Source: Pseudomonas putida
GTDB taxonomy: Bacteria; Pseudomonadota; Gammaproteobacteria; Pseudomonadales; Pseudomonadaceae
NCBI RefSeq assembly: GCF_004357765.1
Contig: NZ_SMTE01000003.1
Location: 62,001 to 126,000, forward strand
Length of the DNA: 64,000 nt
Reading direction: 5' to 3'
Shown here: positions 19,733 through 28,632 of the stretch, piece by piece
How positions within the stretch are numbered: position 1 is the first letter of the stretch
Layout: every line of letters begins with the position of its first letter
Notes under the pieces: generated by a model
Seen by the model: the letters and a program-made list of their open reading frames with translations, nothing else
Told to the model about the DNA's origin: nothing
Databases searched by the model: none
Program-made: the position numbers and the translations under genes

Positions 19733-20401
19733 ATGAGCAAAAAAGTAGCGGTGATTCTTTCGGGCTGCGGCGTTTACGACGGCGCGGAAATTCATGAAAG
19801 CGTGATCACCCTCCTGCGCCTCGATCAGCGCGGTGCGCAGGTGCAATGCTTTGCACCGAACATCGCCCAGATGCATGTGATCGACCACCTGACCGGCCAG
19901 GAAATGCCCGAGTCGCGCAACGTGCTGGTCGAGTCGGCCCGCATCGCCCGCGGCGAGGTCAAGGATATCCGGGAAGCCAAGGTCGAGGATTTCGACGCCC
20001 TGATCGTTCCCGGTGGCTTCGGCGCGGCCAAGAACCTGTCCAACTTTGCCACCGAAGGCGCCAAGTGCAGTGTGCAAGCCGATGTCCTGGCCTTGGCCGA
20101 AGCCTTCGCGGAGGCCTGCAAACCGGTCGGCCTGATCTGCATTTCGCCCGCATTGGCGGCCAAGATCTATGGCCCGGAAGTGGTCTGCACCATCGGCACC
20201 GACGCCGCGACCGCAGCGGCAGTGACCGAAATGGGTGGCAAGCATGAAGACTGCGACGTGCACGACATCGTCGAGGATACCCAGCGCAAGCTGGTGACCA
20301 CCCCGGCCTACATGGAAGCCAAGTCGATCAGCGAAGCAGCCAGCGGTATCTACAAGCTGGTGGACCGTGTGCTCGAACTGACCCACGAAGGCGAACAGTA
20401 A
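19733..20401 (+). CDS. elbB: Isoprenoid biosynthesis glyoxalase ElbB
   Basis: A 222-residue DJ-1/PfpI superfamily protein. It begins KKVAVILSGCGVYDGAEIHE, has DFDALIVPGGFGAAKNLSNF near residue 84, and KPVGLICISPALAAKIYG near residue 125 with the nucleophile-elbow Cys. This matches ElbB (YhbL), an E. coli protein with glyoxalase activity that raises isoprenoid yield. ATG 19733 follows AGGAGTAACGAGC. It lies after dedA in the same direction and may be co-transcribed with it. Confidence 0.92.
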   Translation: MSKKVAVILSGCGVYDGAEIHESVITLLRLDQRGAQVQCFAPNIAQMHVIDHLTGQEMPESRNVLVESARIARGEVKDIREAKVEDFDALIVPGGFGAAKNLSNFATEGAKCSVQADVLALAEAFAEACKPVGLICISPALAAKIYGPEVVCTIGTDAATAAAVTEMGGKHEDCDVHDIVEDTQRKLVTTPAYMEAKSISEAASGIYKLVDRVLELTHEGEQ

Positions 20402-20407
20402 GCTTCA

Positions 20408-20426
20408 GGGCCTGTAACCCAGGCCC
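20408..20426. terminator. Hairpin between convergent elbB and yaiI-like genes
   Basis: GGGCCTG pairs with CAGGCCC around a 5-base loop, located between two converging stop codons. There is no clear T-tract on either side, so intrinsic termination is uncertain. Confidence 0.4.
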
Positions 20427-20427
20427 G

Positions 20428-20880
20428 TCATCCTTTCGACAAGCGCGTCAGGATCCGGTCCAGCGCATTGGCGAATGCCTGCTTCTCGCGTTCGCCATAA
20501 GGCGCCTGCCCTCCCCCGACCTGACCCTGTTCGCGCAATTCGGTGAACAGGTTGCGCACCGCCAGCCGCTCGCCCATGTTGCGTTCATCGAACTCTCTGC
20601 CACGCGGGTCGAGGGCAGCCACACCTTTTTTGATCAGACGGTCGGCCAATGGCACATCGCTGCAGATCACCAATTCGCCGGGTTCGGCGTGCTCGACCAG
20701 GTAATCGTCAGCCGCGTCCATGCCGCTAGGCACCACGATCAGGCGTACGATGGCGAACGCCGGCTTGGCCACGGCCTGACCGGCGACCATCACCACCTCC
20801 AGCTTGCGCTTGAGGGCGAACTTGACGATCAGATCCTTGGCGGCCTTGGGGCAGGCGTCGGCGTCGATCCAGATGCGCAT
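20428..20880 (-). CDS. UPF0178 (YaiI/YqxD) family protein
   Basis: A 150-residue UPF0178 protein, a PIN-like fold family. Conserved acidic and basic residues appear in MRIWIDADACPKAAKDLI, then DAADDYLVEHAEPGELVICSD near residue 55 and PLADRLIKKGVAALDPRGRE. The family resembles nucleases, but no activity is established. It ends in LDRILTRLSKG. It has REP elements immediately upstream. Confidence 0.87.
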   Translation of the reverse strand: MRIWIDADACPKAAKDLIVKFALKRKLEVVMVAGQAVAKPAFAIVRLIVVPSGMDAADDYLVEHAEPGELVICSDVPLADRLIKKGVAALDPRGREFDERNMGERLAVRNLFTELREQGQVGGGQAPYGEREKQAFANALDRILTRLSKG

Positions 20881-20908
20881 GTCGCAATTCTCTCTTTTTT
20901 CTGCACCG

Positions 20909-20999
20909 GCCCTTTCGCGGGCAAGCCCGCTCCCACAGGATTTACGCTGGTTTGGGATCTAGCGGTGTCTCTGTAGGAGCGGGTTTACCCGCGAAGAGG
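20909..20999. repeat. Inverted REP pair (BIME)
   Basis: CCTTTCGCGGGCAAGCCCGC at about 20911-20930 and a slightly diverged inverted unit AGGAGCGGGTTTACCCGCGA at about 20975-20994. They lie between the yaiI-like start and the FTR1 gene stop. Confidence 0.85.
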
Positions 21000-21015
21000 C
21001 CGGTAGCCTCAATCT

Positions 21016-22923
21016 TTAAATCGCGGCCCGGCGTCTTTCGGCCAGGCGACTGCGCCCATACAACACCACAATCGCCAACAATGCCACCGCTTGCGCGCCG
21101 AGCGAGTAGGCATCGGCATGAATCCCCAGCCAGTCGAACTCGAAGAACGCCAGCGGCCGCGTACCCAGCACTCCAGCCTCCTGCAGCGCCTTGACGCCAT
21201 GTCCGGCGAACACCACCGACAGGGCACACAGTAAGCCCGCGTTGATACTGAAGAACAACGCCAACGGCAGTTTCGCCGAGCCGCGCAGGATCACCCAGGC
21301 CAGGCCCACCAGCAGCACCAGTGCGGTGGCGCCGCCGGCCAGCACAGCCTGGTGCCCGGCTGGGCCGGCCTGCAGCCACAGGGTCTCGTAGAACAGGATT
21401 ACCTCGAACAGCTCGCGGTACACCGAGAAGAACGCCAGCACGGCAAAGCCAAAGCGCCCACCGCCGCTGACCAGGCTGCTCTTGATGTAGTCCTGCCAGG
21501 CCGCAGCATGGCGGCGATCGTGCATCCACACCCCCAGCCACAGCACCATCACCGCAGCGAACAGTGCGGTGCAGCCCTCTAGCAGTTCACGCTGGGCACC
21601 GCCGACATCGACCACATAGGCCGCCAGCGCCCAGGTGGCGAAACCGGCGACCAGGGCCAGGCCCCAACCGATGTTGACGCTGCGCACTGCCGACTTCTGG
21701 CCAGTGTTGCGCAGGAAGGCGAGGATCGCTGCCAGCACCAGGATCGCCTCGAGGCCTTCGCGGAGCAGGATCAACAGCCCGGAGATATAGCTCAGCGACC
21801 AGCTCAGGCCGTCGCTGCCCAGCAGCTTGGCGGCCTGGTCCAGCTTGGCCTTGGCATCAGCCAGACGCTGTTCGGCCTGCGCTGTCGGCAGGCCATCCTG
21901 CAGCGCTTGGCGGTAGGCCATGAGGGCTTTCTCGGTGTCCTTGCGGGTCACGGTGTCGATGTTGTCCAGCGAACTTTCTACCAGCTCGAAGCCTTCCAGA
22001 TAGGCCGCAACCGACAGGTCATAGGCCTGATCGTGGTCGCCCTGGCGGTAGGCCGCCAGGCTCTTGTCGAGGGTAGTTGCGGTGTATTCGAGCAACTGCG
22101 CAGGGCCACGCTTGACCTGCGGCGGTTGGGCACGCTGGGCCCGGAAGGCCTCGACCGCTGCCTCGCCCTCGCTGGCGCTCACCTCGGCCGGCGTCTGCCG
22201 GGCCAAGTCGGCGATGTTCCAGGTCTTTTCGCCCTTGGCCGCTTCAGGCTTGGCGGTGAAACTCGCCACGTAGGCAGCCACGTCCCAGCGCTGGCGTTCG
22301 TCGAGCTGGTCGGCGAACGACGGCATCTCGGTGCCATCGATGCCCAGGCCCAAGGTGTTGTAGAGGTCGAACAGACTCAACTGATCGAGGCGCTCGGTGT
22401 TGCGCAGGTTGGCAGGCGCAGGCTCCAGGCCGACACCTGCCGGGCCATCGCCAGCACCGCTGTCGCCGTGGCAGATGGCGCAGTTCTGGGCATACAGCGA
22501 GGCGCCGCGCGCAGGGTCGGGGGTAATCACCGGAGCCTGGCTGACCTCGTAGGCCACGGCCAGGCGAGCGCCCAGCTGGCGCGCCTGCTTGGCCACGCTG
22601 GCACCGTCCTGGCGCTGATCGATGGCTTGACGCAGGGCTTCGACGCCCCGGCTCAGAGCGCCCTGCTCGGCGTGCGCCGGCAGGTGCTTGACCAGGTCGG
22701 CCAAGACCGCGCTGAACTCCAGTTGCTCGCGGTATTCACCCTCGTCGATGACCTTGCCGCCCTGGACGGTCGGTGGGTAGTCAGCGCCGATGTAGTCGAG
22801 CAGATGCAGGGCCTTGGCGGCCTCAGCGGGTGCTTCGGCCTGGGCGAAGGTGCTGCACAGCGCCAGTACCTGGGCCAGCAACAATGCCGGCAACCAGGCG
22901 AACGGACGGGGATGGGAGTTCAT
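21016..22923 (-). CDS. FTR1-family high-affinity iron permease with N-terminal cytochrome c domain
   Basis: A 635-residue fusion. A signal peptide (WLPALLLAQVLALCSTFAQA) is followed by a periplasmic region with a c-type heme site, YAQNCAICHGDSGAGDGPAGV, near residue 152. The C-terminal part holds about seven membrane helices with the FTR1 iron motifs LLREGLEAILVLAAIL near residue 395 and YRELFEVILFYETLW near residue 505 (both REGLE/RELFE). Such proteins import iron through an oxidase-coupled or EfeU-like route. The start at 22923 gives a clean signal peptide. Regulation by Fur is expected, but I saw no convincing Fur box. Confidence 0.88.
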   Translation of the reverse strand: MNSHPRPFAWLPALLLAQVLALCSTFAQAEAPAEAAKALHLLDYIGADYPPTVQGGKVIDEGEYREQLEFSAVLADLVKHLPAHAEQGALSRGVEALRQAIDQRQDGASVAKQARQLGARLAVAYEVSQAPVITPDPARGASLYAQNCAICHGDSGAGDGPAGVGLEPAPANLRNTERLDQLSLFDLYNTLGLGIDGTEMPSFADQLDERQRWDVAAYVASFTAKPEAAKGEKTWNIADLARQTPAEVSASEGEAAVEAFRAQRAQPPQVKRGPAQLLEYTATTLDKSLAAYRQGDHDQAYDLSVAAYLEGFELVESSLDNIDTVTRKDTEKALMAYRQALQDGLPTAQAEQRLADAKAKLDQAAKLLGSDGLSWSLSYISGLLILLREGLEAILVLAAILAFLRNTGQKSAVRSVNIGWGLALVAGFATWALAAYVVDVGGAQRELLEGCTALFAAVMVLWLGVWMHDRRHAAAWQDYIKSSLVSGGGRFGFAVLAFFSVYRELFEVILFYETLWLQAGPAGHQAVLAGGATALVLLVGLAWVILRGSAKLPLALFFSINAGLLCALSVVFAGHGVKALQEAGVLGTRPLAFFEFDWLGIHADAYSLGAQAVALLAIVVLYGRSRLAERRRAAI

Positions 22924-23105
22924 GGCCGGTCTCGGAGGGAATGCGAAAGAGAACATTGTTCACTTCCACTTGCTTTCCCTCAAGGGGGGCGGGATGGTTT
23001 CATGAAAAATTTTGAAATGAATTTGCAGGAGGTGACCGGGGGAATGCAGTGCGGCGGGAAGTGTGCGCTGGAGGATTGTGGTGCCGCATATATCGAGCGC
23101 ACGCC

Positions 23106-23369
23106 TCACGGTCGCAGGCGGCACTCGATTTCAACACCCATCCCCCGCTCCATGTCATCGATCAGCGCCTTGGCCATCTCGCTGAGGATCCGCGCCGCGC
23201 TGCCGGCCATGCGGTCGTTTTCCATTTCCGCTTCGGTGGTCAGGTGGCGGATGCAGCCGAGCAACGTCGATAGCTGCGAGAAGGCGTGATCGAAGGGGAC
23301 GCCTGATTGCAGGCGGAACAGGTCGAAGGTTTCCTTGCCGGCGGTGACGCCGTGGTTGGGCTCTCTCAT
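23106..23369 (-). CDS. DUF3077 family small protein
   Basis: An 87-residue protein with the DUF3077 pattern: KETFDLFRLQSGVPFDHAFSQ, then LSTLLGCIRHLTTEAEMEND, then ILSEMAKALIDDMERGM. It appears helical and soluble. ATG 23369 overlaps the stop region of the upstream DUF6124 gene (ATGA) and is preceded by AAGGAG, so the two are coupled. Function is unknown. Such pairs are frequent, often multi-copy, in Pseudomonas genomes. Confidence 0.72.
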   Translation of the reverse strand: MREPNHGVTAGKETFDLFRLQSGVPFDHAFSQLSTLLGCIRHLTTEAEMENDRMAGSAARILSEMAKALIDDMERGMGVEIECRLRP

Positions 23370-23632
23370 GGTGCCAGCTCCTTCCTGCGCATCGCGGTGC
23401 AGTGGTCGGTCACGGCATCGAGCACCGCGCACATCACGCGGATGGCCATGCAGAGGGCGTCATGACGTAAGCCTGGCCCGGTTTCGCGAAGCACCTCGCC
23501 GGTCTGGGTGATGGTCAGAAGCAGGGCGTCTTGCAGAACTGGGCCATCGGTGATGGAGTCGGGGAATGCGAGGGTGACCGTGGGGGCGTCGGTCAGGAGA
23601 AGGTCGGGTGGATCGGGGACTATCTTTTTCAT
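23366..23632 (-). CDS. DUF6124 family small protein
   Basis: An 88-residue protein beginning MKKIVPDPPDLLL, the conserved N-terminus of the DUF6124 family in Pseudomonas. The rest is a Thr/Asp-rich linker followed by an amphipathic helical region (LQDALLLTITQTGEVLRETG, then HDALCMAIRVMCAVLDAVTD). It is the first gene of a two-gene unit with the DUF3077 gene. A structured leader occupies the 200 bases upstream. Function is unknown. Confidence 0.72.
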   Translation of the reverse strand: MKKIVPDPPDLLLTDAPTVTLAFPDSITDGPVLQDALLLTITQTGEVLRETGPGLRHDALCMAIRVMCAVLDAVTDHCTAMRRKELAP

Positions 23633-23830
23633 GATGGGGTCCTGTACTGAGGGTGGCCCGCCATCCTTCTCGTCTCACGGAATTGGGTGGCAGTCATACG
23701 CGGGGTGAGACCCGGGGTACAGGAACCCGGCCAGACCGAAGCCTGCCCGCGCACGACCGCCATGAAGCGATGCTCTTCCTGTACCAGCGGGTGTCTCACG
23801 CCCGATCGCCTTTCAAGGCGACCCGACGAC
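23633..23830 (-). promoter_or_regulatory. Structured leader of the DUF6124/DUF3077 unit (copy 1)
   Basis: In 5'-3' order on the minus strand: a CGCCTT/AAGGCG hairpin; segment A GTGAGAC (23799-23793); a 10-bp stem strand GGTACAGGAA; an inner UUCG hairpin CAGGC/GTCTG; the partner TTCCTGTACC; segment B GTCTCAC (23711-23705); the loop with CGCGTA and GCCACCC; and segment A' GTGAGAC (23678-23672), 39 bases before the ATG. B can pair with A or with A'. A second copy with different stem sequences but the same layout lies at 48111-48286. Whether it acts as RNA or DNA is not known. Confidence 0.65.
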
Positions 23831-23981
23831 AGTAGTCCCGAGGCACTGGCCTAGATAGTCAGCAGCATTCGACAGGGGCCGTAGGATAATTCGATTGCTA
23901 ATCTGAGCTGAAGCATTTGGTCTCAAGATCAGAAAAGCCCCACGATTTCAGAACCCTATGGGTTCCCGACCCCGCAAAGAT

Positions 23982-24070
23982 CCCCTGTGTGCGGGCTTGC
24001 CCGCGAAGCAGACACCTCGGCGCATGGCACCGGCTTCGCCGGTGTTCGCGGGCAAGCCCGCTCCCACAGT
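23982..24070. repeat. Inverted REP pair with inner hairpin
   Basis: GCGGGCTTGCCCGCGAAGCA at about 23991-24010 and TTCGCGGGCAAGCCCGCTCC at about 24044-24063 are inverted REP units. Between them GGCACCGGC-TTC-GCCGGTGTT forms a separate hairpin. The element lies just after the GST stop codon. Confidence 0.85.
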
Positions 24071-24071
24071 G

Positions 24072-24734
24072 TCAGCGCTTGCCGCTGCGAATCAGCTCCA
24101 TGAACACCGGCATCGCGGCCTCCCTGTCTGCCCGGATGCGCGCCATGTGCGGATTTTCCGCCATCAGGTCGAGCAAGGCCTTGGCCTGGGGGAAGTCCGC
24201 CAGGAAGTCGATGTTCAGCACCTTCTTGCCTACCGCACGGGCCAGGTCGACCAAGAAGCAGAACATCAGGTCAGCCAGGGTCAATTCCTCGCCGGCCACA
24301 TACGGCGCGAATCGGCCGTTGCGCTTGAGCGTGGCGAAACCGGCCAGCAATTCGGCGCGGGCACGTTCCTTGATCAGCGGCTCCACCGCAGCGCCAAAGA
24401 ACGACTCGGCGTAGCAGGTGCGCGCCGGCAGTTCGATGTACAGCTCGATTTCCTTGAGTAGCTCGCGGACCTTGGCCTGGCCGAAGGCATCAGGCGGCAG
24501 CAACGCCTTGCCGCCCTGGGTCTGCTCGATGTAGTCGAGGATCACGCTGGTCTCGCTGAGAAAGCCCTGCTCGGTCTCCAGCACCGGCACCTTGCCCCGC
24601 GGGCTGACTTCCAGTGCGTTCGGCGTCTGGCCGCCATAGAAAGTCACTTCCTCGAACGGCAGGCCCTTTTCCAGCAGCGCCAGCTTGACCATGTTGTAGT
24701 AGTTACTGACCGAAAAACCGTGAAGCTTGAGCAT
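24072..24734 (-). CDS. Glutathione S-transferase family protein
   Basis: A 220-residue GST. The thioredoxin-like N-terminal domain begins LKLHGFSVSNYYNMVKLALL, with Ser as the likely catalytic residue. The conserved cis-Pro and gamma-glutamyl contact are seen in GKVPVLETEQGFLSETSVIL near residue 50. The helical C-terminal domain contains EELTLADLMFCFLVDLA near residue 155. Length and layout are standard. The substrate is unknown. ATG 24734 is the first codon of the family N-terminus. Confidence 0.88.
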   Translation of the reverse strand: MLKLHGFSVSNYYNMVKLALLEKGLPFEEVTFYGGQTPNALEVSPRGKVPVLETEQGFLSETSVILDYIEQTQGGKALLPPDAFGQAKVRELLKEIELYIELPARTCYAESFFGAAVEPLIKERARAELLAGFATLKRNGRFAPYVAGEELTLADLMFCFLVDLARAVGKKVLNIDFLADFPQAKALLDLMAENPHMARIRADREAAMPVFMELIRSGKR

Positions 24735-24875
24735 GGGGTTACAGCCTCCAGGCCGTGTAGGAATGGCCGCCCTTTTATAGACCGATCCCAGGCCCCTGAC
24801 CAGCTTCATGCACCCGGTCGATGACCCGCCATTGCCAGCGTGGCACACTGTGAGCCCCCTTTCAGGAGCACCGCC

Positions 24876-25175
24876 ATGAGCGAGCCCACCGACATCGACA
24901 ACGACGACGAAGCCTTCGCCGAGGCAACGCTGACCCAAGCCATCGAGAACCAGATCGAGAGCGGCGAGCCCGCTGCGGCCAAAGCCGTGTTCAACAAGCT
25001 GACGCTGGTCGGCTACGAGCGCGAGGACATCCTTAACCTGATGGCCCACGTGCTGGCCATCGAGATCGACAACATGCTCGACGAGGACCGCCCATTCGAC
25101 GGCGCGTGGTACGAGGCGGCCCTGCGCGCCCTGCCCGAGCTGCCGCCTGAGGCAGATCAAGGCGACAACGAATAA
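24876..25175 (+). CDS. Conserved hypothetical protein
   Basis: A 99-residue acidic, probably helical protein: DDDEAFAEATLTQAIENQIE, then KAVFNKLTLVGYEREDILNL and AHVLAIEIDNMLDEDRPFDG. ATG 24876 follows CAGGAGCACC at good spacing, and codon use matches the neighbours. I do not recognise a named family. It is divergent from the GST gene and 70 bases upstream of another small gene. Confidence 0.7.
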   Translation: MSEPTDIDNDDEAFAEATLTQAIENQIESGEPAAAKAVFNKLTLVGYEREDILNLMAHVLAIEIDNMLDEDRPFDGAWYEAALRALPELPPEADQGDNE

Positions 25176-25245
25176 GCCTGACTACACTCCAGGATCAGGC
25201 ACCCTTGGCGGTGCCGCCATCCTTGTCCAGACGTCAGGAGTCGCC

Positions 25246-25491
25246 ATGTCCTTCACCCCCGAGTTGATCGCCGAACTTGAAGTGCTTGCCCTGTTCAACC
25301 TGGACAGCAGCCAGGAAGGCATCAAGATCCACAAAAACGCCTCGCCCGCCCTCGTTGCCGCCGCACAACGCCTGTACGACAAACAGCTTACCGACCAGCC
25401 CGACGGGGGTTATCTGACCAGCCTCGGCCATGATGCGGTGGAAAGCGTGCAGCTGTTGCTGAGCATTCTGCGCGAGCCGCAGCCGGCGTGA
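25246..25491 (+). CDS. TIGR02647 family small protein
   Basis: An 81-residue protein with the pattern FTPELIAELEVLALFNLDSS, then GIKIHKNASPALVAAAQRLY and a C-terminal LTSLGHDAVESVQLLLSIL. This matches TIGR02647, sometimes called DNA-binding because of a winged-helix-like ending. No experimental function is known to me. GTCAGGAGTCGCC lies directly before the start. Confidence 0.78.
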   Translation: MSFTPELIAELEVLALFNLDSSQEGIKIHKNASPALVAAAQRLYDKQLTDQPDGGYLTSLGHDAVESVQLLLSILREPQPA

Positions 25492-25502
25492 GTTTGCACG
25501 GT

Positions 25503-25588
25503 CCGTTTCGCGGGACAAGCCCGCTCCCACAGGTTCTGATGACAATGCATGTCCTGTGGGAGCGGGCTTGCCCCGCGAAAGGGCCGTC
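25503..25588. repeat. Inverted REP pair (BIME)
   Basis: TTTCGCGGGACAAGCCCGCT at about 25506-25525 and AGCGGGCTTGCCCCGCGAAA at about 25561-25580 form a long palindrome after the TIGR02647 gene and before cyaA. Confidence 0.87.
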
Positions 25589-25692
25589 CGCAGCGCTAAA
25601 AAAATGACGTCAAAAAGCCATATAGTGCTTATCCGACTGCCCCACTCAGGCTAAACTCGCCGCAGCTCCCCCGTGGCCAACCTGAGCGCGTA

Positions 25693-28554
25693 ATGAACCA
25701 CCCCCATGAAATCCGCCCCGACCTGGACCAAGGCATCGACCGCAAGGAGCTGACCAAGCTGCGGGCGCGCTTCATGCAGCTCAACCAAGGCCGTCGGCAG
25801 CGGGCGATGGAAGGGCTTTCGACACGCCAGCAGCAGGTACTGACCCTGTTGCCGCTACTGTTCCACGTCAATCACCCGCTGCTGCCCGGCTATGTTTCGG
25901 GCAGCACGCCAGCCGGGGTTTCGAACTTCGAGCCAGACGCTGCGCTGATCGCTGAAGGCCAGCGACTGGCCCGCTCGTTTACCTGCAAGACCCGCCTGGG
26001 CAACCCGCCAAGGCCGATCCATGGCCTATTTCTGATGGGCAGCCTGGGCTCGCTGGCCCAAGCCGAACAAAGCGACATGGACCTGTGGGTCTGCCACAGC
26101 CCAGGCCTGGGCGAAGGCCCGCTCGCCGAGCTACGACGCAAGTGCCAACTGCTCGAGGCCTGGGCCGACAGCATGGGCGCCGAAGCGCACTTCTTCCTGA
26201 TCGACACCGAGGGCTTCGCCCAGGGCGAACGCGACAGCCAGCTCAGCTCCGACGACTGCGGCACCACCCAGCATTACCTGCTGCTGGACGAGTTCTACCG
26301 CACCGCCATCTGGCTCGCCGGACGCACGCCGCTGTGGTGGCTGGTGCCGGACTACCAGGAGCACAACTACCAGGCTTACACCCAGACCTTGTTGTCCAAG
26401 CGCTTCATCCGCAGCCAGGACGACCTGGACCTGGGCCACTTGGCGCACATTCCGCCTGGCGAATATGTGGGCGCGGGGTTGTGGCAATTGTTCAAGGGTA
26501 TCGATTCGCCCTACAAGTCGCTGCTCAAGTTGTTGCTGACCGAGGTCTACGCCAGCGAGCATCCTGGGGTGCGCTGCCTGAGCCTGGACTACAAGCAGGC
26601 AGTGTTCGCCAACCGGCTCGACCTCGACGAGCTGGACCCCTACGTGATGGTGTACCGACGCATCGAGCGCTACCTGCAGCAACGCGGCGAGACCGCACGA
26701 CTGGAGCTGGTGCGGCGCAGCCTGTACCTGAAGGTCAACAAGAAGCTCAGCGAGCGGGGCAATGCCCGCGCCAGCGGTTGGCAGCGCCAGTTGCTGCAGC
26801 GCCTGGCCGATGAGTGGGGCTGGGACGAACGGCAACTGGCCCTGCTCGACAGCCGCAGCCAGTGGAAGGTCGCCCAGGTGGCAGCCGAGCGCCGCGAGTT
26901 GGTTGCCGAACTCAACCACAGCTACCGTTTTCTCGGTCAGTTCGCCCAGCACCAGGGCGCCAGCAGTTGCGCCGACCAGCGCGACCTCAACGTGCTGGGC
27001 CGGCGCTTGTATGCCGCATTCGAGCGGCGCGCCGGCAAGATAGAAGTGATCAATCCCGGCATCGCCCCCGACCTCGCTGAAGACACCCTGACCCTGGTCC
27101 AGTCGCCCAATCGCAAGGAGCCGGGCAGCCATCACTGGGGCCTGTACCACGGCAATCTGGGCGTGCACGAATGGGAGCACTTCAGCCCGATCAAGCGCTG
27201 CCGTGAGCTGCTCGAATTGCTGACCTGGGCCCACCGCAACGGCGTGATCGACAGCAGCACCCGACTGGCCCTGCACCCAGGCACCAGCGATCTGAGCGAG
27301 TTCGAGTTGTTCAGCCTGCTCGGCTGCCTGCAGCAAGGTATCCCACTGCCCTTGCAGCCGGTCAGCGAGGCGCGCCTGCTGCAACCGAGCGCGGCTGACG
27401 AGATCCTGCTGCTGGTCAACGTCGGGGTCGACCCTCTGCACCACCACCGCGACCTGAACATCCTGATGACCACTGAGCGCACCGACTCGCTCAGCTACGC
27501 CGGGGTCCGGGAAAACCTGGTGCTGACCGTGGACCAGGTCACCCTCAACAGCTGGAACGAGGTCCTGGTACAGCGGTTCGACGGCGAGCACGCGTTGTTG
27601 CGTTGCCTGCGCGACTACCTCAACAGCCTCGGCCAGCGCAGCCATCGACCTCGGCTGCGGGTTCGCTGCTTCTGCCATAACCGTGCACAGGCCATCAGCC
27701 AGCGGGTCGAGGAGCTGTTCGTCACCGCCCGGCAGTTGCTCGACCAGGGGGCCGGCCACCGATACCTGGTACAGGTCGCGCAGCATACCCATGTGCTGGA
27801 ACTGCTGCCCGGCCAGGTCACGCTGACCACCCTGGGCGACCACGATGCCCTGCTCGATCATCTGGGTCTACCGCGCACCTGCTACAGCCCCCTGCACCTG
27901 GACCCTCAGGCGCTGCAGGACCACGACCTGCCGCTGCTGCTGGAGCAGGGGCTGCCCGAGTGCATCCAGGTGTTCTATCGCCTGCTCGATGGCTGGGCCG
28001 ACCTGTACGTGCTGGACGAGCACAATGCCCTGTGGCAACAACGCCTGCCGCTGCACGACGAGAACCACCTGCTGCTGCCGCTGCAGCGCTTCCTGCGCTC
28101 GGTGGTGATGCGCCACGACGCCAGGCTGGCGCTGGACAGTCCGCAGGCGTCATTGGAAATCCACTACGCCCAGTTGCTCCCCTCGGGGCCAGGCAAGGCG
28201 CGCAGCATCGAGCCACGGGTGGTCCCCAACGCTGGCGTCGATCAGCCCTACTACGAAGTGCAGGCAATCCTGCAGGCCGGAGCGCAGGGCGAGGTGCACG
28301 TCACGCTGTACTGCGACCAGCAGGAGTTTTCCGAGCTGGACCATGGCGACCAGCTATACGAAGCGGTTGCCCGGCAGATCCTCGGTCGGCGGCGCAGCGC
28401 CGGTCACTACCGCTGCTACATCACCGACCTGGACCTGTCCGAACTGCTCGATGACGAACAGGGGTCGACCCTGCTCTACCTGCGCTACAAGCGCGAGCTC
28501 GAACATGCCCTGAACCTGGGGCTGGAGCGGCTGCAGGCCCTACGCCCCCACTGA
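25693..28554 (+). CDS. cyaA: Class I adenylate cyclase
   Basis: A 953-residue class I adenylate cyclase, the enterobacterial-type enzyme making cAMP from ATP. The catalytic N-terminal half has the nucleotidyltransferase signature FLMGSLGSLAQAEQSDMDLW near residue 112 (GS...DxD). Then come YHLLLDEFYRT-type and LSKRFIRSQDDLDLGHLAHI segments. The C-terminal half is the regulatory part that in E. coli responds to the sugar phosphotransferase system. Length is slightly above the E. coli protein (848). ATG 25693 lies close to GAGCGCGTA, a weak ribosome site. Confidence 0.93.
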   Translation: MNHPHEIRPDLDQGIDRKELTKLRARFMQLNQGRRQRAMEGLSTRQQQVLTLLPLLFHVNHPLLPGYVSGSTPAGVSNFEPDAALIAEGQRLARSFTCKTRLGNPPRPIHGLFLMGSLGSLAQAEQSDMDLWVCHSPGLGEGPLAELRRKCQLLEAWADSMGAEAHFFLIDTEGFAQGERDSQLSSDDCGTTQHYLLLDEFYRTAIWLAGRTPLWWLVPDYQEHNYQAYTQTLLSKRFIRSQDDLDLGHLAHIPPGEYVGAGLWQLFKGIDSPYKSLLKLLLTEVYASEHPGVRCLSLDYKQAVFANRLDLDELDPYVMVYRRIERYLQQRGETARLELVRRSLYLKVNKKLSERGNARASGWQRQLLQRLADEWGWDERQLALLDSRSQWKVAQVAAERRELVAELNHSYRFLGQFAQHQGASSCADQRDLNVLGRRLYAAFERRAGKIEVINPGIAPDLAEDTLTLVQSPNRKEPGSHHWGLYHGNLGVHEWEHFSPIKRCRELLELLTWAHRNGVIDSSTRLALHPGTSDLSEFELFSLLGCLQQGIPLPLQPVSEARLLQPSAADEILLLVNVGVDPLHHHRDLNILMTTERTDSLSYAGVRENLVLTVDQVTLNSWNEVLVQRFDGEHALLRCLRDYLNSLGQRSHRPRLRVRCFCHNRAQAISQRVEELFVTARQLLDQGAGHRYLVQVAQHTHVLELLPGQVTLTTLGDHDALLDHLGLPRTCYSPLHLDPQALQDHDLPLLLEQGLPECIQVFYRLLDGWADLYVLDEHNALWQQRLPLHDENHLLLPLQRFLRSVVMRHDARLALDSPQASLEIHYAQLLPSGPGKARSIEPRVVPNAGVDQPYYEVQAILQAGAQGEVHVTLYCDQQEFSELDHGDQLYEAVARQILGRRRSAGHYRCYITDLDLSELLDDEQGSTLLYLRYKRELEHALNLGLERLQALRPH

Positions 28555-28632
28555 CCCAGGCCGGCGCTTCCCCCTGCCCCTCCGGTCGACGCGCGAACAT
28601 GCTCTGCACTCCACCCACCCTTGGAGCGCATC

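Noticed and set aside
22924-23040. A Fur box upstream of the FTR1-type iron permease
   Set aside because: The region has A/T-rich stretches, but I could not find a convincing GATAATGATAATC-like match.
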